DNA of 8,872 bases from CAZGSG01 sp964528095 (GTDB lineage Bacteria > Bacteroidota > Bacteroidia > Chitinophagales > Chitinophagaceae), in assembly GCA_964528095.1 (NCBI GenBank), contig CAZGSG010000246.1, positions 1 through 8,872 of the forward strand, in the 5' to 3' direction. The position numbers and the translations under genes were made by a program. Under the pieces are notes generated by a model. That model had not been told where the DNA came from. It saw only the letters and a list, made by a program, of their open reading frames with translations, and did no database searches. Position 1 is the stretch's first letter. Every line of letters starts with the position of its first letter. Shown here piece after piece: positions 1 to 6,400 of the stretch.

Positions 1-546
1 GATAGCAACGAAAAAAGATTAGATGAGCTGGATGAGAAATTATCAAAAATCCCTAATTACTCAGATGACTTTTTGCAGGTTTGCAAATCGTTGGAGGAAA
101 CAAAGAGTGCTCTTGCGGTCCTTAAAATTCCGGTTCCTTTACTGACATCGCTCAACGAAAACCTGCAATCAAACACAACAGCACAGCAACAACCGCAGAG
201 AATCATATATCATCATCATTTCCACTGGATAGTTTATGCAACTACCGCCTTGTTCATTATTCTTTGTCTGGTATGCTCTGGTTGGTATATGACTGGAAGC
301 AAACTGGATGCCTACATCGAGAACGATACTAAGTACCGCTATTTGCAATTAGACCCCATGCCTCAATTAAGGCATGAATTACAAAAAACCGACAGTCTTT
401 TTATGGCTGATCCTGATCTCCGGAAAAAAGTATTGAAGACAGAAGAAAACCAGCGACAACAGCAGAAGCTGAACAATTTTATTCAAGCATCTCAATCGAA
501 ACTGGAAAAACTGAAAAAGGATTCTGCGTTGTTGAAAAGGGAATAG
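1..546 (+). CDS. 3' part of a single-pass membrane protein gene of unknown function (5' end outside window)
   Basis: The frame is open from base 1 to the TAG at 544-546, giving 181 visible residues. A TTG at 73 could be read as a start, but the frame continues upstream without a stop and already has protein-like composition (acidic/lysine-rich, DELDEKLSKI), so I treat the gene as truncated by the window edge. Seen in it: an N-terminal region of heptad-like charged residues, a Gln-rich linker, a His cluster (YHHHFHW) directly before one hydrophobic segment at about residues 76-96 of the visible part, then a charged, Gln/Lys-rich C-terminus likely to form a coiled coil. This suggests a membrane-anchored coiled-coil protein. 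I do not recognise the family. Similar layouts occur in mobilisation or transfer regions of Bacteroidetes conjugative elements, but that is only a guess from context. It converges on the HEPN gene with no spacer between the stop codons. Confidence 0.75.
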   Translation, partial: DSNEKRLDELDEKLSKIPNYSDDFLQVCKSLEETKSALAVLKIPVPLLTSLNENLQSNTTAQQQPQRIIYHHHFHWIVYATTALFIILCLVCSGWYMTGSKLDAYIENDTKYRYLQLDPMPQLRHELQKTDSLFMADPDLRKKVLKTEENQRQQQKLNNFIQASQSKLEKLKKDSALLKRE

Positions 547-1392
547 CTACTCCTTTGCACATAACAATTGATATTGAGTGTTGGCAATTTTTCCCCGGAA
601 AACTTTTTCAGCAATGGCCTTTAGCTTGATCACTTCGTTCATTAAGTAGTCAACATCATCCCCGCCAACTTCAAAATCTGTCCGGTATCTAAAACTGATG
701 TAAGTACTTTTCAGAAGTGCAAAGCGGTTTTTTTCTTGTTCCGTTCGCCTGGTAAACACATCAGGTATTTCCTTATTGTAAAAGCGAAGGATGGATAAAA
801 GCCTATCCAGATTGTGAGTTCCTACACGAAGTCCTGTAAGGGCTTGTGTGAGCATATTCAAAAACTGCTCTGCAGCCTGATGCAAGCAAAAAGCAGCCAT
901 ACCAAATTCTCCAAAACTATACTGGCTACCTGCCATTGAAAGAAAGCTCATCCCATGTTTATACCAGCAGGAGATTTCCCGTTCCTGGGTTTTCAGTTCA
1001 AAAACTGGTTTATTGATTGGATCAGGAGCGCCTGTTATTTTATGCCTTTCATAAAGCCAATGGCCTGAACGAACAACCGTGACAGCGAATGGACTGCCTT
1101 TGTCAAGCAAAACATTAAAATCATCAGGAGTCATAATCATACCAGCAACAGGTGACTTGTATTTACATCTTTGATCAATCATGTCCAGCTTTTCATGTAT
1201 TGATGACTTGCCTACCCTTGCAATGATTAGGATGTTAAGTTTGGCTGGATTGCAAAAGTCTAGTGGCTTGTCTTCGAAAATTGACCAGGTCTCCCGGTCT
1301 TTGTTTATGTAGGCGAGCAAAGCTATTTTTTCTGTTAGGACAGTCTTTAGAACAACATCAACAACTTGCTGCAATTTTGGATGAGGTTTCAT
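547..1392 (-). CDS. fused nucleotidyltransferase-like (degenerate) and HEPN domain protein
   Basis: 281 aa from the ATG at 1392-1390; no clear Shine-Dalgarno precedes it. Residues about 5-118 resemble a minimal nucleotidyltransferase (MNT) fold: a strand NILIIARV (53-60) where the catalytic D-x-D strand would lie, and a C-terminal signature SPFAVTVVRSGHWLYE (100-115) like the usual end of this domain. The catalytic G-S-x-D-x-D motif is not visible, so the domain is probably inactive. Residues about 141-265 look like a HEPN domain of the PF05168 kind: helix AAFCLHQAAEQFLNML (166-181), THNLDRLL (192-199) and YISFRYRTDF (231-240), matching the Y..-RYP/D region of that family. The R-x4-6-H RNase motif of HepT-type toxins is not evident. 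Such MNT-HEPN fusions are common in Bacteroidetes accessory DNA. Possible roles are nucleic acid or nucleotide binding, or a toxin/defence-related function; the substrate is unknown. It ends tail to tail with the gene at 1-546. Confidence 0.8.
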   Translation of the reverse strand: MKPHPKLQQVVDVVLKTVLTEKIALLAYINKDRETWSIFEDKPLDFCNPAKLNILIIARVGKSSIHEKLDMIDQRCKYKSPVAGMIMTPDDFNVLLDKGSPFAVTVVRSGHWLYERHKITGAPDPINKPVFELKTQEREISCWYKHGMSFLSMAGSQYSFGEFGMAAFCLHQAAEQFLNMLTQALTGLRVGTHNLDRLLSILRFYNKEIPDVFTRRTEQEKNRFALLKSTYISFRYRTDFEVGGDDVDYLMNEVIKLKAIAEKVFRGKIANTQYQLLCAKE

Positions 1393-1651
1393 GCGATATT
1401 ATTTTGATGGTTTAATGAAATGGATTTTCGTCAGGCAGGTGCTCCTGATTTCATGATCCTCATAGCAACTTTATTTCCGTTCACCACAAGTCATAGGCAT
1501 ACCAATTCCACATCGATTAGCACCGATAGTTGAAGAAATGCTTTGTGCACAATAAGGTTATCTATGACGGAATGAACACAGGAGCCATAGCTACCAGAAT
1601 GATAGCTATACCTGCTTTGATGAATGTTACATAGGGGTAACTGCATTAGTA
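1393..1651. other. gene-poor gap with short peptide-like remnants on the minus strand
   Basis: No intact gene is visible in these 259 bases. On the minus strand, two short stretches read like protein but have no start codon. One is hydrophobic (bases about 1643-1562, containing FIKAGIAIILVAMAPVFIPS, then TAG). The other is Cys-rich (1557-1471, containing STIGANRCGIGMPMTCGERK, then TAA). They are in different frames and lie in the order expected between the 99-aa gene and the HEPN gene. They could be the remains of a decayed small gene or chance open frames. I recognise neither. Confidence 0.3.
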
Positions 1652-1951
1652 TTAGCCAGGCGATGGCTCAGCAACATCAGTGTTTTTATCTGATGTGACG
1701 AGTAGATGAGCGACTTCAATCAGATTCGAGATTCTTCCTAAGAAAACAATAAGGAGCCATTTGTCGTCTTTATCCAGGTCACCATATGATTCGGTAATTG
1801 TGGTGTCCCGGAGATTATCCAAGTCGCTTCGGATTTTGTTGATGGAATCACCATTGAAAAATTGTAAAATACCAATTATGGGATTGGCTTGGACTTCTGG
1901 AGGCAGAGTTAAGCTACGTAAAGACCCATCTATTTCTGATGTGTTCTTCAT
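1652..1951 (-). CDS. small hypothetical protein, 99 aa
   Basis: The ATG is at 1951-1949 and the TAA at 1654-1652. The protein is soluble and acidic, with a Pro-containing N-terminal part (LTLPPEVQANPIIGILQFF), a charged middle (SINKIRSDLDNLRDT) and an amphipathic helix near the C-terminus (DKWLLIVFLGRISNLIEVAHLLV, split here at residues 63-85). No signal peptide, membrane segment or known motif is visible. Amino-acid composition favours this frame over the overlapping plus-strand frame at 1761-2135, which is Arg/Ser/Pro-rich and runs into the structured element. It lies on the same strand as the HEPN gene, 259 bases upstream of it, so co-transcription is possible but unproven. I do not recognise the family. 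The sequence has the hydrophobic/charged periodicity of a real helical protein, hence moderate confidence. Confidence 0.5.
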   Translation of the reverse strand: MKNTSEIDGSLRSLTLPPEVQANPIIGILQFFNGDSINKIRSDLDNLRDTTITESYGDLDKDDKWLLIVFLGRISNLIEVAHLLVTSDKNTDVAEPSPG

Positions 1952-2042
1952 AGAGGAAAGATTAATGGTGAAGAATAAACCCGGGCATGGTCTATTGCCA
2001 GGTAGGCTTTATAGAGAAGAGTGGCAGATAAGTAGCAGAAAA

Positions 2043-2150
2043 ACTATAGGGTTGAAACCTACCTTGCCCTTTGTCCGACGGGTCCTGACAAGACCCCCAT
2101 CTTTCGATGGCCGAGCGCAAAGGTGCAAAAAGTAGGCCCAACCCTATAGT
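2043..2150 (+). ncRNA. large structured element, probable small RNA core (three-way junction fold)
   Basis: The sequence folds into nested helices with almost no mismatches: P1 2043-2054 with 2139-2150 (12 bp, ACTATAGGGTTG and its complement); P2 2058-2062 with 2132-2136; P3 2064-2073 with 2118-2128 (10 bp, one bulged T at 2124); then a junction carrying two adjacent hairpins, 2080-2084/2092-2096 (loop CTGACAA) and 2097-2101/2106-2110 (loop TTTC). That is 37 base pairs in 108 nt. The plus strand is preferred because a second hairpin and a T-tract terminator-like palindrome follow on that strand. The helices themselves do not fix the strand, and a DNA hairpin (recombination or transfer site) is an alternative. 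It does not fit an integron attC, since the RYYYAAC and GTTRRRY boxes are in the wrong order. I do not recognise it as a named RNA family. Confidence 0.5.
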
Positions 2151-2172
2151 GCAATATAGAGAAATGGGCGCT

Positions 2173-2230
2173 ACACTTGCTCTTGCGCTCGTTGGAATTG
2201 TCAGGTTCGTCGGGCAAGACTCTTAAGTGT
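2173..2230 (+). ncRNA. second hairpin downstream of the structured element, possibly the same RNA
   Basis: ACACTT (2173-2178) pairs with AAGTGT (2225-2230). Inside it, CTTGC (2182-2186) pairs with GCAAG (2214-2218), separated by a small asymmetric internal loop. The apical region 2187-2213 is not clearly paired. It lies 22 bases after the three-way junction element and 40 bases before the palindrome with T-tract, so the three may be parts of one transcript from about 2040 to 2300. Confidence 0.35.
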
Positions 2231-2270
2231 ATGCGATAATATCCAATTCAAATATAGAAAGAATCTCTAA

Positions 2271-2300
2271 TAGTAAACCAATTGGCTTACTATTTTTTTT
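2271..2300 (+). promoter_or_regulatory. palindrome with T8 tract: terminator of the putative RNA and/or operator of the XRE gene
   Basis: A 22-base near-perfect palindrome (2271-2292) has the arms TAGTAAACC and GGCTTACTA around a central AATT, with a single A/C mismatch pair at 2277/2286. It is followed at once by eight T (2293-2300). As RNA it makes a 9-bp stem with a 4-nt loop and a U tract, the form of a Rho-independent terminator, though A+U-rich. As DNA it is a dyad 30 bases ahead of the XRE regulator start, where an autoregulatory operator is often found. A CCAATT half-site recurs at 2243-2248. Both roles are inferred. Confidence 0.5.
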
Positions 2301-2321
2301 AAATACTTCCCAGATTGCAGT

Positions 2322-2570
2322 ATGGCTGGAAATCTGGATAAAGAGGATCTTTTACTTAAAAAGAGAATAGCCTTAAGAATTAAGGAGCTAAGAAAATTGT
2401 CTGGGAAAAAACAGACTGAGTTTGCATATGATTTAGGTATTGATAAGCAATCGCTAAATAGACTTGAAGGGGGAAGAGGCGCGACTATATATACAATATC
2501 AAAATTTTGTAAGGCGCTAGATATTTCTTTGAGCAACTTTTTTGACTCTCAAATATTTCCAGGGAAATAA
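2322..2570 (+). CDS. XRE-family helix-turn-helix transcriptional regulator
   Basis: 82 aa, starting at the ATG at 2322; no alternative ATG lies in frame upstream within the open stretch. Residues about 15-75 form a Cro/C1-type HTH: helix RIALRIKELRKLSG, the HTH itself QTEFAYDLGIDKQSLNRLE (31-49), then TIYTISKFCKALDISLSNFF, the usual last two helices. The protein is only a DNA-binding domain with a short tail, as in small phage-type repressors, antitoxins and regulators of restriction or defence modules. It probably binds operator DNA as a dimer, and the palindrome at 2271-2292 just upstream is an obvious candidate site. It is followed on the same strand, 99 bases later, by the broken HEPN-like gene, so the pair may form one module in which this protein controls its neighbour. 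That link is inference from gene order. Confidence 0.9.
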   Translation: MAGNLDKEDLLLKKRIALRIKELRKLSGKKQTEFAYDLGIDKQSLNRLEGGRGATIYTISKFCKALDISLSNFFDSQIFPGK

Positions 2571-2669
2571 ATCTGCGTTGATTTACATTTTGCATTAGCT
2601 GGCTAAAAATGAAATTCTTAAGAAACATTGAATCGAGTCCCGTTAGTTGAACAAAATTAAATCATCTTA

Positions 2670-3349
2670 ATGAAAGAAAAGATAATTGGGAAATTGGATG
2701 TGCTAATAAACAAGTGCCGAAACTTGTTGGCCAATGCTTCACAACTAGAGTCCAATATGGCGTTAATAGATAATGGATTGGGTGTTGCAGAATTAAAGCG
2801 TTTAAGTCGTCCGTACTTTCTTTCCTAGCTCACACAATTGGAATTGAAGAAAAATACTATAAAGATTTTGATTATCATGTTATTCATTTTCGAAGCTATA
2901 ACTTGAAAGTAGGACTTGATTTGCTTCAAAATATTAAGCAGGATGTTGAAGAGGGATGGCTACAAAATATCAAGGGTATTGTTTCCGCTGAGTTGTTTTC
3001 AGATTTTCTTGATATGGCCGAGCACTTGCTTGAAGAAAAGTGTAAAGACCCCGCCGCTGTAATAATAGGAAGTGTATTAGAGGAAAATCTTAGAGAACTG
3101 TGTGTTCGTAATTCGATTCCAATTACAACCGTTGATATAAAGTCCGGCAAAGAAAGGCCCAAGCAAGCAGACATGATAAATGCAGATTTGTATAAGGCTG
3201 GTGTCTACAATCTTTTGGTACAGAAATCACTTATTGCTTGGCTTGATTTGAGAAACAATGCTGCACATGGAAAATATAATGAATATGAATTAGACCAAGT
3301 AAGCAAGTTTCACCAAGCTGTAAGAGATTTTATTATTAAATTCCTTTAA
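2670..3349 (+). pseudogene. frameshifted HEPN-like (R-x4-H) protein gene, about 226 aa if restored
   Basis: The ATG at 2670 follows an in-frame TAA and opens a frame reading MKEKIIGKLDVLINKCRNLL... that stops at the TAG at 2826-2828. The rest of the protein continues in the -1 frame (FKSSVLSFLAHTIGIEEKYY, then to the TAA at 3347-3349). The join is at about 2799-2804 (CGTTTAAG): adding one T gives ...ELKRFKSSVLSF... and one continuous protein. A TTG at 2903 could be taken as a start but would lose the conserved-looking first third. The C-terminal part has DPAAVIIGSVLEENLRELC and WLDLRNNAAHGKY, where R-N-N-A-A-H fits the R-x4-6-H motif of HEPN RNases. I recall a widespread uncharacterised family with the same layout (VLE..LR.LC, then RN.AAHG). 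No canonical slippery heptamer is seen at the shift, so mutation or sequencing error is more likely than programmed frameshifting. It sits just after the XRE gene and converges with the STAND gene. Confidence 0.75.
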
Positions 3350-3401
3350 GTCTGCCAGTATATACAATAACAAATCATACATTCAAGTAAGTGGTTGCCT
3401 T

Positions 3402-3439
3402 TATTACTGCCTCTTCCTGCAGTACAAAAAGCAGTAATA
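3402..3439. repeat. inverted repeat between convergent genes, possible terminator
   Basis: TATTACTGC (3402-3410) is perfectly complementary to GCAGTAATA (3431-3439), making a 9-bp stem around a 20-base loop. The left arm could instead pair with a second copy, GCAGTA at 3419-3424, giving a tighter hairpin, so two mutually exclusive structures exist. It lies between the ends of the convergent HEPN-like and STAND genes, where a bidirectional terminator would be expected. No U tract follows the stem on either strand, so its terminator role is uncertain. Confidence 0.35.
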
Positions 3440-3456
3440 CTTTGATACAGTTGGTG

Positions 3457-6400
3457 CTATCTCAATAACTCTCTCGGATATTTGAACGTATATAACCTGT
3501 ATTGACTCTTCTTTTCGGCATATGCAATTCGATCATGCATTTTAATCAAGTTCTCCAAAACTTCTATATGTTCCAAAAAGTTGAAGTAGTCTGGTAGACT
3601 TTTCAACTTATCTCGAATTCCTTTCAAGAATTTAGATTTTACCTCATCCCAGATTTCAAATCTTGAATTTGTCGAAAAGTGATTATTATGCCATACTATT
3701 TTCTTGAAAATATCCAAAGACCCATTCTGACGAAGTAAAAAAACAATCATTTCGACAAATGCTTCATTTGAGAAGCGATTTCTAATTATATCGAGAATTA
3801 GATTAACAGCTTTTAGATTGAGGTTGCGGCTAGATAAAAACACTTTCAAAAATTCAACTCTTTTTATTTCTGTTTTTTCATCAATCGGAAAGAAGGGAAA
3901 TCCTTTATGTCCATGAATTTGAAAAGGAGCTTCAATTAAATAATCGAGAATATTCGTTATGATTTCAAAACAATTTTCATAGTTCCATAATTGCCTCAGA
4001 TTTCTGTTTTCTACATTTGAAAAGTTTGTCTTGTAATATTGCAAAAGGAAATTGGGGTTTATGCCTAATAACAAAAAGAGAGTTTTGTTTTCGAAGTCAA
4101 ATGAGTTGTCCATTTCAACACATTGATAATAGCATTCTTCAAGAAGCTTAAAAGAGCAATTTGAGTCTTTAGAAACTTCGATCAAGAAGGTTTGATCTAA
4201 ATAATAAATGAATTTTTTATTCCCCTTTCTTTTTTCTAATAATAACATTAATACGTTTGTGAAAATAGCTTTGTCGGCAACTTCAAATTTCTTTAACTCC
4301 AAATAAAAAAGGTTAGGGCTTGTTGATATATCAGAGAGGAATTTATAGAATTCACGTAAATAATATTTGTTAACGTCTTCTGGAGGCAAACTAATGAAGA
4401 ATTGGTTTAACCACTCATTTTTGTTGATATATTCATACTTTGAAATGCAATTGTATATTTTGCGTGATTCCCTGCTATTGAGAGTGGAAAGTGTTTTTTG
4501 TAGTCGTCCTGGATAAAGTTGAATAGAGTTTTTCATTAAGAAAATATGGTCTAGAGCTCTTATCCCATCTTCGATAGATTCTGAGAAAGAAAGAGACAAA
4601 TAGATGCTAACACCAGAGCTAAAAATAGAATCTATTGTGTTTGAAGATGCAATTTCTTCAAGAGTTTGATAATTTTCGATAAAGCTTTTTCCGAATTGGG
4701 TTACAAAATAAGATCTAATCTTGTTTGTTCTATAATCTATTACCTTATCGTGATCATAGAGATCAATCATTTGATCAGGTTGTGTAGTCTCGTTAAATAA
4801 AGTGAGCGCCTGAAATAACTGAAACTTAGAAGTTTTGAAACGTATAAGTAAAGGACTATTTGCTTCATAAATTAATAAGTAACTGATGGCAAAATATGAA
4901 TGCTCGAAATTGTTGTAGTCTAGGTTCTTTTCTATTATGGAGAACAAGTGGCTTTGGTCTGACTTTGCTTGTATGCTCGATATTTTTCTTTCTTGTTTAA
5001 TGTCTCGCAAATAGTTGAGTAATATCTGGAATATTAGTTTTGGGTGATCGTTGAAGAGTTGAATGCAAAAATTCCAGAATTTGCCCCTGAGTGAATTTAC
5101 TTGGGTTTGCAAAATCAAGCCTGATGGGCCATTGAGATAACATTCCTCGCTTAAATAGCTGCTGATTATTATACTGTAATTCAAATCAAAAAGCAGTTGA
5201 CCTGTCTTATTATCGTTCAGGTTGGCTAATTTGTTTATTAAGTACTCTTGTCTTTTGCAACTTTGACTTAAGTCTCTTGTTCCGATCGTTAGTGCCGAAA
5301 TTATTACATTTTGCCATTTAGACCTATCGATATCAATTAGCATAATGCGCTGAACCGTAAGGTCTATTGCGGCCTTAAAGTTAAAGTCGTTATCACTTTC
5401 GTAGAAAGGCTCTAAAAGTCTAATTGTGTCATCCAATTGCCAAACACTAATCGCCTTTTTGTCTGAATCTTGTTCCTTAGAGTATTTATTATATAGGTAT
5501 TGAATGTATGAAAACAATTTCATCGGCATATATTTCCCAAAGACAGACAAAATGGGGAAGTATTCATTGTCATTCTTTGAGATTGTGGTTAATTGATTTT
5601 CTATTAACGGCAATATATTGTTTGTTACACTAGATTCTCCAAAATTGTGTACTACAGATTCGATCGCATTTCGCATTCGGAAACCATACAATTGAAAAGA
5701 CTGCTCTATAAGGAAAGGAAAAAAATTGCTTGGATTAGTAATAAAGGTTTTATAGAAAATGTAGGTCCTGAGTTCTTGATCAACGAAGCTTACAATATTC
5801 CCTAAGTTGAAATCCAATATTTCATATGATTCCATTTTTTGACAAGTGTCGAAAAAATTATGGAATTCAATTCCGAAACATTCAATCATAACTTTCTCTT
5901 CTGGCGCGTCTAAATCGATGGTCTCAAAATATGAAAGCAACCCTAGAGATTTAATTACAAAAGGCTGAGAAAGAAGATGAGAAATATGACTGTAGTTTGA
6001 CTCATAGAATTTTTGATATTCTATCGGCATTTCTTCTGAGTCATTGAAAGGAGTTGTACATGCATTTTGTGCCCTTACCATAGCAGTCCTTGGGTTGCCT
6101 TTTGAATATCTAATGATTTCTTTAATTCTATTCTCATTAGTAAGGTTGTAAGGTGCGTTTGTAATCAGCGCTCGAATAATATTGTCATTAAGAGGTTTGA
6201 TTGAAATTCTCGCGAGCTGATGTTTTTCAAGTAACTGTATGATATCATTTTTTGCGGCATCTCTAACGGTCATTATTATCTTAATAATAAACTTTTGAGA
6301 TATCCCTTTGTAGTGAAGAGCAGAGCTGATATGTGCCAATTGTTTATCTGCATCATCTATAAAAAGTATGAACTTGTTTCCCTTGTTTAAATGATTTTCA

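Noticed and set aside
1761..2135. Plus-strand open frame of 124 codons
   Set aside because: Ser/Arg/Pro-rich composition without domain character. It overlaps the better 99-aa minus-strand gene and runs into the base-paired element, so it is most likely a chance frame.
2043..2150. Integron attC-like inverted repeat
   Set aside because: The boxes are GTTGAAA on the left and GCCCAAC on the right, the reverse of the RYYYAAC...GTTRRRY order of attC, and no cassette array is seen.
2267..2536. Minus-strand open frame of 89 codons
   Set aside because: It lies antisense to the XRE gene and the palindrome, and its hydrophobic/Ser-rich sequence is typical of a shadow frame.
2796..2806. Programmed -1 frameshift site
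   Set aside because: No X-XXY-YYZ heptamer in the needed phase and no clear downstream stimulatory hairpin; a one-base loss is simpler.
2926..3174. Minus-strand open frame of 82 codons
   Set aside because: Antisense to the HEPN-like gene, with Ser-rich shadow composition and no motif.
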